The position numbers and the translations under genes were made by a program. Below the pieces are notes generated by a model that saw only the letters and a list, made by a program, of their open reading frames with translations, had not been told where the DNA came from and made no database searches. DNA of 64,000 bases, taken from Mesobacterium pallidum (GTDB taxonomy: Bacteria > Pseudomonadota > Alphaproteobacteria > Rhodobacterales > Rhodobacteraceae). Position 1 is the first letter of the stretch; each line of letters starts with the position of its first letter. The stretch spans positions 3,472-67,471 of the forward strand of contig NZ_JAIMID010000022.1 of NCBI RefSeq assembly GCF_019966535.1, given 5' to 3'. Shown here piece by piece: positions 54,714 through 64,000 of this stretch.

Positions 54714-55940
54714 ATGACCGAAACCCTGATCGAAGGCCACAAGCCACTTGCCCCGCCACCGGGCATCCCCGTGCTCGACATCGACCCTTATGACGTGGAC
54801 ACGCTCTACACGCCGCACGCCTATTACGAGGCCCTGCGCGCCGCCGGGCCGGTGGCCTATATCCCGCGCTACCAGGTGCTGGCCGTGGGCCGGTTCGACG
54901 AGACCAAAACGACGTTCTCGGACCACGAGACCTTTGTCTCCTCTCGCGGGATCGGGCTGAACGATTTCAAGCTGGAAAAGCCCTGGCGACCGCCGTCCAT
55001 CATCCTGGAAGTCGATCCGCCCGAGCACACGCGCACCCGCCGCGTCATGTCCAAGGCGCTGTCGCCCAAGGTGGTGCGCGGCCTGATGGACGATTTCCGC
55101 AACAGTGCCGCGACCATCCTGGACGGCCTGCTGGGCCGCGAGATCGAGGCGGTCGTGGACCTGGCCGAGGCCTTCCCCACGGCCGTCTTCCCCCGCGCCG
55201 TCGGCATGAAGGACGTGCACACCCGGCATCTTGTCGATTACGGCGCCATCGTCTTCAACGCGGTCGGGCCGGACAACGTGCTGCGCCAACGCGACATGGC
55301 CCGCGCGCCAGAAGTGGCCGCCTGGATCAACGCCGCCTGTGCCCGCGACCGGCTGACCGACGACGGTCTCGGCGCCCTGGTCTACGCCGCCGCGGACGCG
55401 GGTGACATCACCGAGGCCGAGGCCGGGATGCTTGTCCGGTCGTTCCTGTCGGCCGGGGTCGATACCACCGTGACCGGTATTGGCAACGCGCTGTGGTGCT
55501 TTTCGCAGAACCCCGACCAGTGGGAGGCGCTGAAAGCCGACCCGTCGCTGATCCGCCCCGCGTTCGAGGAAGTGCTGCGCTACACCTCGCCGGTGCACAC
55601 CTTCCTGCGCACCGCCGACCGTGACACCGAGATCGGCGGCCACCCCGTGCCCGAGGGGACCAAGGTGCTGTGCGTCTTAGCCTCGGCCAACATGGACCCG
55701 GAAAAGTGGGGCGACCCGGAGGTGTTCCGCGTCGACCGCCGCCCGGTGGGCCACATGGCCTTCGGCGCGGGCATCCACGGCTGCGTCGGCCAGAACATCG
55801 CCCGCGGCGAGCTCGAGGCGCTGCTGTCGGTGATGATCGAAAAGGTCGACCGGATCGAGCCCATGGGCGAGGCCATCTGGCGGCCCAACAACGCAATCCG
55901 GGCGCTGGACAAGCTGCCCCTGAAACTGATCCCAAGCTGA
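54714..55940 (+). CDS. Cytochrome P450, CYP199-like
   Basis: 408 residues from the ATG at 54714, ten bases behind livF. The heme-thiolate motif FGAGIHGCVG has Cys357, the I-helix AGVDTT is at 247-252, and ExxR is Glu286-Arg289. The region SSRGIGLNDFKLEKPWRPPS at residues 76-95 closely resembles CYP199A enzymes, which oxidise para-substituted benzoates such as 4-methoxybenzoate by O-demethylation. The Ser near residue 95 and those around 243-246, which bind the substrate carboxylate in that family, are present. The substrate is probably a para-substituted benzoic or cinnamic acid (inferred). A ferredoxin gene follows. Confidence 0.88.
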   Translation: MTETLIEGHKPLAPPPGIPVLDIDPYDVDTLYTPHAYYEALRAAGPVAYIPRYQVLAVGRFDETKTTFSDHETFVSSRGIGLNDFKLEKPWRPPSIILEVDPPEHTRTRRVMSKALSPKVVRGLMDDFRNSAATILDGLLGREIEAVVDLAEAFPTAVFPRAVGMKDVHTRHLVDYGAIVFNAVGPDNVLRQRDMARAPEVAAWINAACARDRLTDDGLGALVYAAADAGDITEAEAGMLVRSFLSAGVDTTVTGIGNALWCFSQNPDQWEALKADPSLIRPAFEEVLRYTSPVHTFLRTADRDTEIGGHPVPEGTKVLCVLASANMDPEKWGDPEVFRVDRRPVGHMAFGAGIHGCVGQNIARGELEALLSVMIEKVDRIEPMGEAIWRPNNAIRALDKLPLKLIPS

Positions 55941-55962
55941 GGCGGGAAAGGACCGAACAATC

Positions 55963-56283
55963 GTGAAAGTGACCTATATCCAGCCCGATGGCAGCCAGCA
56001 GGTGGTCGAGGGAATCGAAGGCGACAGCGTGATGCAGACGGCCGTCAACGCCGGCGTGCCGGGCATCATCGCGGAATGCGGCGGCTCGATGGCCTGCGCG
56101 ACCTGCCACGTCTACGTGGACGCGGCCTGGGCCGACAAGACCGGCACCCGGTCGGAAAGCGAGGAAGACATGCTCGACTGCGCCATGGCCGAGATGACCG
56201 ACCGGTCGCGCCTGTCGTGCCAGGTCAGGCTGACCGCCGACCTCGACGGGCTGACCGTCCACGTGCCCGAGGATGATTTCTGA
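55963..56283 (+). CDS. [2Fe-2S] ferredoxin, putidaredoxin type
   Basis: A 106-residue electron carrier with GTG start and a GGGAAAGGA site ahead of it. The cluster ligands are Cys in CGGSMACATC (C-x5-C-x2-C near residues 39-48) and RLSCQ near residue 86. It is 22 bases behind the P450 gene and should deliver electrons to it. No ferredoxin reductase is encoded in the window, so one must come from elsewhere. Confidence 0.93.
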   Translation: MKVTYIQPDGSQQVVEGIEGDSVMQTAVNAGVPGIIAECGGSMACATCHVYVDAAWADKTGTRSESEEDMLDCAMAEMTDRSRLSCQVRLTADLDGLTVHVPEDDF

Positions 56284-56376
56284 GGCATCGGGCCACGGTG
56301 CCCCGTCGTTCCGTGGCCCGCCCCCGTGACAAGGCATGAGAATGCGGCTAACGCTCCGGCCCGGAAAGGGCCGCCC

Positions 56377-56883
56377 ATGACCGATGACATGACGACCACG
56401 ACAGGCGATGCACGCCTGAACGCTCCGACCCGCCTGCGCGACGGGACGGAAATCCTGGATATCGACCATTACGCGCCGTTCCTGCTGAACGTCGTCAGCT
56501 CGGCCTGGGGGCGCAAGACCTCGGCCATCTACCGGCGCGACTTTGGCCTTGGGCTGACCGACTGGCGGGTGATCTCGATGCTGAACATCGAACCGGGCAT
56601 CACCGCCAGCCGGATCTGCGACGTGGTGCGGCTGGACAAGGGCGCGGTCAGCCGGTCGCTCAAGACGCTGGACGATCTCGGGCATCTCGACAGCGAACAG
56701 CCCTCGGGCGACCCGCGCAAGCGGCTGTGGCGGCTGTCCGAACAGGGGCAACTGGTGCATGGGCGCATCATGGCGGTCGCCCTCGGCTGCGAGGCCGAGC
56801 TGGTTTCCGGCATCACGCGGGACGACCTGGCCACGACGCTGCGCGTGCTGCGCACCATGCTGGTGAATATCGACCCCAAGTAG
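56377..56883 (+). CDS. MarR-family regulator
   Basis: 168 residues from the ATG at 56377, chosen for its GGAAAGGG site; an earlier in-frame ATG at 56326 is possible. The winged HTH is visible as LTDWRVISMLNIEPGITASR, then LDKGAVSRSLKTLDDLGHLD. MarR relatives of this kind respond to aromatic acids and their CoA esters. It follows the ferredoxin gene and probably controls the operon through the AGTTG/CAACT sites at 50127-50178. Confidence 0.85.
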   Translation: MTDDMTTTTGDARLNAPTRLRDGTEILDIDHYAPFLLNVVSSAWGRKTSAIYRRDFGLGLTDWRVISMLNIEPGITASRICDVVRLDKGAVSRSLKTLDDLGHLDSEQPSGDPRKRLWRLSEQGQLVHGRIMAVALGCEAELVSGITRDDLATTLRVLRTMLVNIDPK

Positions 56884-56892
56884 GGCGCGGGC

Positions 56893-57375
56893 TCAGCCGG
56901 TCTCGAGCCGGAACCTGAGAAAGCGCGCGCCGTCGTAGTCGACCTCTCCGGCCGGCACGGCGCCAAGCCGGGCCAGCGCGCCCAGGTGCCGGCGCGACGG
57001 TGGCAGCAGGAATGTGACATGCGGGATCCGTGCATCCGCCCGCGCGAAGGCCAGCGCCTGCTGCGCGATCCTGTGGCCAAGACCGAAGACATCCGGCCTC
57101 AGGACCAGCCCGAAGTCCCAGTCGTCGCCTTCGCGCTGGAACCCGCCCCAGCCCACGTAGGCCCCGCCGTGCAGGATCGCCCAATGGCCCAGCCCGTCGC
57201 GGGCCCAATGCGCCTCCTTCGCGGCGACGAACCGGCGCGCGGCCTTCGCGTCCCAGGCAAAGGTCAGCAGCGGCATGTGCTCGGCCACGCGCGGGTCGGA
57301 CATGTGGGCCGCGATCTCGGCCGGGTCGACCTCGGTCAGGCGGGCAAAGGTGATCTGCTGGGGCATGGCTGGCAT
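56893..57375 (-). CDS. GNAT-family N-acetyltransferase
   Basis: A 160-residue protein with the acetyl-CoA fold. GGAYVGWGGFQREGDDWDFG near residue 70 is the central strand pair, and the following VFGLGHRIAQQALAFARA replaces the usual Q/RxxGxG/A loop. Start at 57375; another ATG lies three codons on. It converges on the MarR gene with nine bases between stops. The acceptor is unknown. Confidence 0.75.
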   Translation of the reverse strand: MPAMPQQITFARLTEVDPAEIAAHMSDPRVAEHMPLLTFAWDAKAARRFVAAKEAHWARDGLGHWAILHGGAYVGWGGFQREGDDWDFGLVLRPDVFGLGHRIAQQALAFARADARIPHVTFLLPPSRRHLGALARLGAVPAGEVDYDGARFLRFRLETG

Positions 57376-57471
57376 GGTCCGGGTCTGGTCTTTGGGCGGG
57401 GTCTAGCACGCCGCACTGCCCAGGGCGTCCCCGCGCCGGACAAGAGGCCGTGACCGGCCTGTAACCTCGGC

Positions 57472-58482
57472 TCAGGCCAGCCCATGCGCGATGAGCGACG
57501 CCGCACCGTCGCGGACGGCCTGGCGTGCGGGGATCATCTCGCGCCCCAGCAGCGCCCGGCAGGGTGCGGTGTCGAAGGTGACGACGCGGCCCAGCGAGGG
57601 CGTGATCCAGCGCAGCGCCGGCTCGCGCCGGGCCAGCAGGCGGACCAGCCAGTCGGGCGCCGGCAGGCGCGGGACCGGGTGGCCGGGATGGGCCGCGCGC
57701 AGTTCGGCCGCGATCTCGCGCAGCCAGATCTGCTGGCTGGCGGCGATGATGCGCTGGCCGGCAGTGGTGTCGTCGGTCAGAGCGGCAAGGTGCAGGTCGG
57801 CCACGTCCCGCACATCGACGACAAAGAAGCTGACCCGCGGCACCGCTGGATCGCGCGCGGTCAGCAGCCGCTGGATCACGCCCAGCGACGCGCCCGTGTC
57901 CGCGTCCAGCGCCGGGCCGAAGACAAAGCTGGGGTTGATCGTGGTGAGCTTGAGACCAAGCGCCTCTGCGCGCTGCCAGGCCGCGCGTTCGGCCAGGGTC
58001 TTGGACAGGGCATAGGGGCTGAGACCCGGCAGATTCGGGTCGGTCCAGTCGGTGGTGGTGAACCGCGCGACGGCCCCGGCCTTCTGCCCCGAGATCGCCG
58101 CCACCGAAGAGGTCAGTACGACCCGCGCGATCCCCGCCCTGGCGGCCGCGTCCAGCGCCCGCGTGGTGCCGTCCACGGCGGGCAGTACCAGCGTCTCGGG
58201 CGTGTCGGGCTGTTCCAGCGGGACCGGAGAGGCGGTGTGGACCAGCGCGCCGCATCCCGCCATCGCCTCGGACCAGCCCGCGTCGCGGGTCAGATCCAGC
58301 AGGCAGAACGCCAGCCCCTCCGGGTCGCGTCCGAGATGCCGCGCGAGCGAGGCGCGCACGTCCTCCGCCTTGGCCACGCTGCGCACCGATCCGCGCACGG
58401 CATGGCCTGCGCGCAAGAGCGACAGGAGGATGTGACGGGCGATGAAACCGGAGGCACCGGTGACGAAGACGGGACGGGTCAT
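57472..58482 (-). CDS. NAD(P)-dependent epimerase/reductase (extended SDR)
   Basis: 336 residues. The Rossmann motif VTGASGFIARHI is at residues 7-18, the Ser of LTSSVAAISG near 130, and the catalytic YALSK near 158. The order fits dihydroflavonol-reductase-like extended SDRs acting on a keto or aldehyde group. It stands alone between the GNAT gene and a 185-base gap, with no partner that fixes the substrate. Confidence 0.82.
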   Translation of the reverse strand: MTRPVFVTGASGFIARHILLSLLRAGHAVRGSVRSVAKAEDVRASLARHLGRDPEGLAFCLLDLTRDAGWSEAMAGCGALVHTASPVPLEQPDTPETLVLPAVDGTTRALDAAARAGIARVVLTSSVAAISGQKAGAVARFTTTDWTDPNLPGLSPYALSKTLAERAAWQRAEALGLKLTTINPSFVFGPALDADTGASLGVIQRLLTARDPAVPRVSFFVVDVRDVADLHLAALTDDTTAGQRIIAASQQIWLREIAAELRAAHPGHPVPRLPAPDWLVRLLARREPALRWITPSLGRVVTFDTAPCRALLGREMIPARQAVRDGAASLIAHGLA

Positions 58483-58667
58483 GGCGCCTTGGTTCCATCA
58501 TTGCAGGGCCAGCGCAAGATGGATGGGGAGGCTGGGGGCATTGCCCCCGTCCGCCACGGGCGGACTCCCCCAAGGTATTTTTGAAACAATGAAGGGATTG
58601 GGGGCGACGCACAAGCGACCCGGACGGGCCTGACAACACGCCTCGAGGTCGCCTGCTTGTTGTCGGC

Positions 58668-58982
58668 CTAGGCTGGCTCTTCGATGCGGTACATGAAGAC
58701 GCCAACGGCACCAGCCCCGGTCTCGTTCAAACCGACGCTGTTTCGCACCCCGACATCATCGCTTTCGATCAGAAGGGAATCGCCCCTGAACAGCGTGATG
58801 TGATTGTTCCAGGCGTTATGTCCCGGACCCTTGTCGTAGACCACATGCACTTCGCGCTCTCCGACATTGATCACGTGAACCTTGGTCATGGCGCTTCCCG
58901 GAGGAACAAGGATCGTCACATCCCCGCCAAGCGATACAGCCATGGTTCCGCTGTAGAGCGGAGAAGGTTGCGTTACGGACAT
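58668..58982 (-). CDS. Small beta-rich protein of unknown function
   Basis: 104 residues from the ATG at 58982, with GGGGAG about nine bases upstream; an ATG six bases earlier sits too close to that site. The sequence is Val-rich with regular strand patterns (VTILVPPGSAMTKVHVINVG, GDSLLIESDDVGVRNSVGL), perhaps a small jelly-roll. There is no signal peptide and no family I recognise. It precedes the terminator of tuf copy 2. Confidence 0.6.
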   Translation of the reverse strand: MSVTQPSPLYSGTMAVSLGGDVTILVPPGSAMTKVHVINVGEREVHVVYDKGPGHNAWNNHITLFRGDSLLIESDDVGVRNSVGLNETGAGAVGVFMYRIEEPA

Positions 58983-59106
58983 GGTCATTCTCCCCACATC
59001 AAAATGATTGAATTCACTGACAACAAACAACCATTGCATGATCCCTTCTGCTGATCAACGTCTTGCATCCGCCTGAAAGGCGCGACCGGGACACGAGCGT
59101 CCGGTC

Positions 59107-59144
59107 AAAGCGAAAGGGCGCCCTTTTGGGGCGCCCTTTGCTTT
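59107..59144 (-). terminator. Rho-independent terminator of tuf copy 2
   Basis: Base for base the same hairpin as at 1-38: an 11-bp stem of AAAGGGCGCCC with its complement, extended by AAAGC and GCTTT. It ends transcription of the second tuf gene on the minus strand. Confidence 0.85.
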
Positions 59145-59224
59145 ACTCGACCGGGTGGGCTCTCATCGCCTTTGCAGAGCAAAGACGACTGCCGCCCACT
59201 GAAGTAATCTCGGCGAAGCCGTGA

Positions 59225-60400
<1,176 letters not shown>

Positions 60401-60451
60401 CGTGGCCTCGCATTTGTGGGGTCCCTGGTGACCCGATTTCCATCGCGAGGG

Positions 60452-60480
60452 CGTTTATTGAACCGGCAAGGGAAAATCAA
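60452..60480 (-). promoter_or_regulatory. Promoter candidate for tuf copy 2
   Basis: On the minus strand TTGATT (60475-60480) and TAAACG (60452-60457) are separated by exactly 17 bases, about 50 bases ahead of the start codon. The -10 box is weak. No counterpart exists ahead of tuf copy 1. Confidence 0.5.
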
Positions 60481-60522
60481 GGCCCTCCTGCACCGCCGGG
60501 GGCCAAGATGCGCGGGGAAATG

Positions 60523-61149
60523 TCACTCCGTTGCGGCGGGTTGCGCCTCGGTGGCGGGAATATCCGCGGCGGCGGCGACCGGGGCCGCCCGCGGCGGTGT
60601 CGCCTCGGGGCCGCCGAACCATTTTTCCTCGCGATTCTTGCGCTGCAGGTAGGTTTCGATGGTCTTGGCCATGGATTTCGACAGCGCCAGCATCTGCTCT
60701 TCGGCACTGCGGGTGTAGCCCGAGCCCAGCAAGGTATCGCCCTCGATCGCCTCGATCACGGTGAGTTGTTCGGGCTTTTCCGTCAGCTTGGTGCCCTTGG
60801 CATCGTCCCAGACCGTCAGGTTCACGATCAGGATCGACTTGGGCGAGTAGATCAGCGGGATGCCCGGCTGCGCCAGGACATAGCCATCGACGCTGATCCC
60901 GAGGTGATAATAATGCGTGCCATCGTGCCGGTGCGGGCCAAAGCGCGCGTTCATCGCGTCGGTCATGGCGGTCACCCACTGGTCCGGCTCGACCTCGCGC
61001 GAGGCGGGGCCGACGACCGGTGCCGCGGCCACCACGGCCAGGTGACCCATCAGGAAATTTCCCAGCGGTGGCGGGGCCTTGTCCAGGTCGTTGCCGGTGG
61101 TGCAAGCGGCCAGCACAAGCCCGGCCAGAAGCAGCATCAGTCGCGTCAT
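60523..61149 (-). CDS. Lipoprotein of unknown function
   Basis: 208 residues from the ATG at 61149. The signal peptide ends in the lipobox LAAC, with Cys16 lipidated. The mature domain contains DQWVTAMTDAMNARFGPHRH, a central strand block (YYHLGISVDGYVLAQPGIPL) and LTEKPEQLTVIEAIEGDTLL. The tail is Ala/Pro-rich. The layout is like DUF4136-type envelope lipoproteins, but I do not recognise the family. It is divergent from the P450 gene at 61255 with 105 bases between. Confidence 0.75.
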   Translation of the reverse strand: MTRLMLLLAGLVLAACTTGNDLDKAPPPLGNFLMGHLAVVAAAPVVGPASREVEPDQWVTAMTDAMNARFGPHRHDGTHYYHLGISVDGYVLAQPGIPLIYSPKSILIVNLTVWDDAKGTKLTEKPEQLTVIEAIEGDTLLGSGYTRSAEEQMLALSKSMAKTIETYLQRKNREEKWFGGPEATPPRAAPVAAAADIPATEAQPAATE

Positions 61150-61254
61150 CCAATGGTCCCCTTCGCAATCCTGTCCTGCCGGGATACAGGACCGGGGCGG
61201 GGGACGCAATTCGCCGCAATTGGCAGGGTTTCGCCGGCGCCCTATATTCCCGGC

Positions 61255-62622
61255 ATGGACCAGATCGTCGACAACTCTGCCCTGCCTGTCCGTGTCCCGC
61301 TGGCGACACGGCCCCGGTCGATGCTGCAAAGCCTGCGCGACTCGCGCGAGAACCTGCTGAGCATCCTGCCCGAGATCGCGACACGCCAGCCCATGGTGTC
61401 GGGCCGCACGGGCCTGCGCTGGCACATGGTGATGGAGCCGGGGGCGATCCGGCGCATGCTGCTCGAGAACGTGGACAACTATCCCAAGTCGGTGGTGACC
61501 AAGAACCTGCTCGAGCCGGCGATCGGCGATTCGCTGTTTGTCGCAGAAGGCGCGCATTGGCGCTGGCAGCGGCGGGCGGCGGCACCGGTCTTTGGCCATC
61601 GCAACGTGACAGCGCTGGGGCCGGTGATGAGCCATGCCGCCGCCCGGGCGGTGGATCGGATCGGCGCGGCCGGGCCCGGTCGCGCGGTGGACCTGGCGCA
61701 GGAGATGGTGACGACGACCTTCGAGGTGATCTCGGACGTGACCTTTTCCGGCGGCGAGGCGTTCGACCGCAACAAGGTCCATGGCGCCATCGACGCCTAT
61801 ATCGACGGGGCGGCGCGGACATCCCTGTTCGACATCCTCGGGTTTCCGGGCTGGGTGCCACGACCGGCGCGGATCTTTTCCGGCCGCGCGGTGCGCGACA
61901 TGAAGGCCGTGGCCGACCGCGCCATCGAGGAGCGGGCGCGTCGCGGCCACGAGGGCGTGCCGGACCTGCTGGACCTGCTGCTCAAGGCCGAGGACCCGGA
62001 CACCGGGCGCACCATGTCCACGTCCGAGCTGCGCGACAACCTCTTGACCTTCATCGTCGCCGGGCACGAGACGACGGCGCTGACGCTGGCCTGGGCGCTG
62101 TATCTCTGCGCCTTCGATCCCGCCGTGCAGGACCGGGCCCGGGCCGAGGCGCAGGCCGTGCTGCAGGGGCGCATCGCCGGGGCCGAGGACGTGCCGAACC
62201 TGCCCTTTATCCGCCAGGTGGTGGACGAGACGCTTCGGCTTTACCCGCCGGCCGGGATCATCTCGCGTACGGCGCAAAAGCCCGACGTGCTCTGCGGGCG
62301 CGAGATCCGGCCACGCGACACGGTGATGATCCCGATCTACACGCTGCACCGGAACCACGCGCTCTGGCCCGATCCGGACCGGTTCGACCCGGAGCGTTTT
62401 GCCGACCGCAAGGCGATCGAGCGCTACGCCTACCTGCCGTTCGGCGACGGGCCCCGGATCTGCATCGGCGCCTCCTTTGCGGTGCAGGAAGCGGTGATCA
62501 TCCTGGCCACGCTGCTGTCGCGGTTCCGCTTTGCGCCCGTGCCTGGACGCGATCCGAAACCGGTGATGATCATCACCCTGCGGCCCCAGGGCGGCGTCTG
62601 GCTGACGGCAGACCCGGCCTGA
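61255..62622 (+). CDS. Cytochrome P450 (second)
   Basis: 455 residues from the ATG at 61255. The heme motif FGDGPRICIG has Cys403, the I-helix AGHETT is at 269-274, and ExxR is Glu325-Arg328 in ETLRLYPP. The PERF segment (FDPERF near 378) and AGHETT place it nearer to fatty-acid or alkane hydroxylase-like P450s than to the CYP199-like enzyme at 54714. No redox partner lies beside it. The substrate is unknown. Confidence 0.9.
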   Translation: MDQIVDNSALPVRVPLATRPRSMLQSLRDSRENLLSILPEIATRQPMVSGRTGLRWHMVMEPGAIRRMLLENVDNYPKSVVTKNLLEPAIGDSLFVAEGAHWRWQRRAAAPVFGHRNVTALGPVMSHAAARAVDRIGAAGPGRAVDLAQEMVTTTFEVISDVTFSGGEAFDRNKVHGAIDAYIDGAARTSLFDILGFPGWVPRPARIFSGRAVRDMKAVADRAIEERARRGHEGVPDLLDLLLKAEDPDTGRTMSTSELRDNLLTFIVAGHETTALTLAWALYLCAFDPAVQDRARAEAQAVLQGRIAGAEDVPNLPFIRQVVDETLRLYPPAGIISRTAQKPDVLCGREIRPRDTVMIPIYTLHRNHALWPDPDRFDPERFADRKAIERYAYLPFGDGPRICIGASFAVQEAVIILATLLSRFRFAPVPGRDPKPVMIITLRPQGGVWLTADPA

Positions 62623-62623
62623 C

Positions 62624-62712
62624 CCCCAAGATTATTCGTCCGAATAATCTTGGGGCCCGCCCCCTTGCCGGCGGTCGCGGGGGGCCGAAAAGTCTTCGGA
62701 CGAAGACTTTTC
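62624..62712. repeat. Two palindromes between convergent genes
   Basis: Palindrome 1 is 62624-62655 (15-base arms CCCCAAGATTATTCG and its complement around TC). Palindrome 2 is 62687-62712 (12-base arms GAAAAGTCTTCG and its complement around GA). Both centre on TTCG-NN-CGAA. They lie between the stops of the P450 and hydroxyacyl-CoA dehydrogenase genes and could serve as terminators for both strands. The long arms also fit a dispersed roseobacter-type repeat. Confidence 0.7.
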
Positions 62713-62716
62713 CCGC

Positions 62717-63592
62717 TCAGCGCGTCGGCACCGGCGTCTCGCCGCGGTAATCGTAGAAGCCGCGCTTGGTCTTGCGGCCGAGCCAGCCGGCCTCCACGTA
62801 CTTGGTCAGCAGCGGGCAGGGCCGGTACTTGGTATCCGCCAGCCCGTCGTGCAGCACGTTCATGATGGCAAGGCAGGTATCGAGCCCGATGAAATCGGCC
62901 AGCTGCAACGGCCCCATCGGGTGGTTCGCCCCCAGCCGCATCGCCGCGTCGATCGAGGCGACGTTGCCGACCCCTTCGTAAAGCGTATAGCACGCCTCGT
63001 TGATCATCGGGATCAGCACGCGGTTGACGATGAAAGCCGGGAAATCCTCGGCGCTGGCCGCCGTCTTGCCCAGCTTTTCCACGATGGCGAGGCAGGCCTT
63101 GTAGGTTGGCTCGTCCGTGGCGATGCCGCGGATCAGTTCGACCAGCTGCATCACCGGCACCGGGTTCATGAAGTGGAAGCCCATGAAGCGTTCCGGCCGG
63201 TCCGTGCGGCTGGCCAGCCGCGTGATCGAGATCGACGAGGTGTTCGAGGTCAGGATGGTCTGGTCCCCGAGATGCGGCGCCAGCCCGTCAAAGATCTTGT
63301 GCTTGACGGCCTCGTTCTCGGTCGCGGCCTCGATGACCAGGTCCAGGGGCCCGATCTCGGCCAGCTCCAACGTCGTGCCGATGCGGGACATGGCCGCGTC
63401 CCGCTCGGCCGCGCTGATCTTTTCCGACCCGACCTGCCGGTCCATGTTCTTGCCGATCCGGGCCACGGCGGCATCCAGCGCGTCCTGGCTGATGTCGTTC
63501 AGCGTGACGTTGTACCCGGCCAGCGCCATCACGTGGGCGATCCCGTTGCCCATCTGGCCCGCGCCCACCACCCCGATCGTCTGGATATCCAT
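62717..63592 (-). CDS. 3-hydroxybutyryl-CoA dehydrogenase
   Basis: 291 residues, normal length for the short form. It oxidises L-3-hydroxyacyl-CoA with NAD. The NAD-binding GVVGAGQMGNGIA is at residues 7-19, the catalytic His lies in FMGFHFMNPVPVMQLVE near 140, and the C-terminal domain has GPLQLADFIGLDTCLAIM. It fits the butyrate, polyhydroxybutyrate or phenylacetate routes. It stands alone here, converging on the second P450 gene. Confidence 0.93.
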   Translation of the reverse strand: MDIQTIGVVGAGQMGNGIAHVMALAGYNVTLNDISQDALDAAVARIGKNMDRQVGSEKISAAERDAAMSRIGTTLELAEIGPLDLVIEAATENEAVKHKIFDGLAPHLGDQTILTSNTSSISITRLASRTDRPERFMGFHFMNPVPVMQLVELIRGIATDEPTYKACLAIVEKLGKTAASAEDFPAFIVNRVLIPMINEACYTLYEGVGNVASIDAAMRLGANHPMGPLQLADFIGLDTCLAIMNVLHDGLADTKYRPCPLLTKYVEAGWLGRKTKRGFYDYRGETPVPTR

Positions 63593-63725
63593 TAGCTGCC
63601 CCGCCGCTTCATTGCCCGCCAGAGCCTATGCTCAGGCTTCGGCGATGCCAAGAGCCCGCGCAGGATAACGAAATCGCAAGGCGCGCCGATTACGGTGCCG
63701 GCGATTTCGCCAACGGACGGCCCAC

Positions 63726-64000
63726 ATGACGATCGACGCTCTTGCCTCCGGCGCCCTGAACTACCACCCGTGCCGCTACGGGCGGTCACGCCTGCTGTTC
63801 CGCGGCCCGCAGCGGCCCCTGACCGGCGACTACATCGCCTTCCTCGGCGGCACGGCCACCTACGGCAAGTACATCCCCAGGCCCTTTCCCGCGCTGGTCG
63901 AGGAAGCGACCGGCCTGCCCGCCGTCAACCTCGGCTGGATCAACGCCGGCATCGACGTCTTTCTCAAGGACCCGGCGGTTCTGGCCGTGGCCGAAGGCGG
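63726..64000 (+). CDS. DUF6473-like protein, 5' part
   Basis: Only the first 91 codons are inside the window. The translation (MTIDALASGALNYHPCRYG, then LLFRGPQRPLTGDYIAFLGG, then ATYGKYIPRPFPALVEEATG) matches the start of DUF6473 proteins, a family I know from roseobacters with no assigned function. The ATG follows a gap of 133 bases divergent from the dehydrogenase gene. Confidence 0.7.
   Translation, partial: MTIDALASGALNYHPCRYGRSRLLFRGPQRPLTGDYIAFLGGTATYGKYIPRPFPALVEEATGLPAVNLGWINAGIDVFLKDPAVLAVAEG

Overview
The window looks like chromosomal DNA of a high-GC alphaproteobacterium of the Roseobacter group (Rhodobacterales). The support is the ribosomal and RNA polymerase gene order, a 1378-residue RpoB, tRNA-Trp upstream of secE/nusG, two identical tuf genes, a PmtA-type phosphatidylethanolamine methyltransferase beside pssA and psd, and a DUF6473-type gene at the right edge. 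No genus can be fixed from sequence alone.

Left third (1-24.3 kb), mostly minus strand: the information-processing block tRNA-Trp, membrane protein, secE, nusG, rplK, rplA, rplJ, rplL, rpoB, rpoC, then rpsL, rpsG, fusA, a sulfotransferase and tuf copy 1. Three accessory inserts interrupt it. They are a LysR regulator divergent from an exported HEXXH protein between nusG and rplK, a DMT permease behind rpoC, and a lipoprotein plus two facing rhamnosyltransferase-like genes before rpsL.

Middle (24.3-36 kb): an IS3-type transposase remnant, then a divergent catabolic locus. Its minus strand carries a GMC oxidoreductase, a TIM-barrel sugar-isomerase-like protein and a DUF6379-like small protein. 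Its plus strand carries a complete MalEFGK-type sugar ABC importer and a TetR regulator. The three enzymes match the part list of C-glycoside deglycosylation (oxidase plus alpha/beta C-C cleaving enzyme). Next comes a compact phosphatidylserine, phosphatidylethanolamine and phosphatidylcholine synthesis cluster (pssA, psd, pmtA).

36.4-48.3 kb: a tightly packed six-gene minus-strand operon that resembles the computationally predicted NTP-dependent conflict systems. In transcription order it encodes an EAD1-trypsin protein, a second EAD1-like protein with a possible inactive-STAND region, a MoxR AAA+ ATPase, a 1546-residue CoxE-like/degenerate-vWA multi-spanning membrane protein, an unusual cytosolic lipase-subtilisin fusion with both triads intact, and an unknown protein. 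This is the best candidate for an undescribed system.

48.6-64 kb: a deletion scar joining a truncated flavin monooxygenase to a truncated AraC regulator; a branched-chain-type ABC importer followed by a CYP199-like cytochrome P450, its [2Fe-2S] ferredoxin and a MarR regulator (likely uptake and oxidation of a para-substituted aromatic acid); a GNAT, an SDR and a small unknown gene; tuf copy 2; a lipoprotein; a second P450; 3-hydroxyacyl-CoA dehydrogenase; and a truncated DUF6473 gene. The two tuf copies, with identical 3' flanks and terminators, form a direct repeat of about 1.3 kb spaced 59 kb apart.
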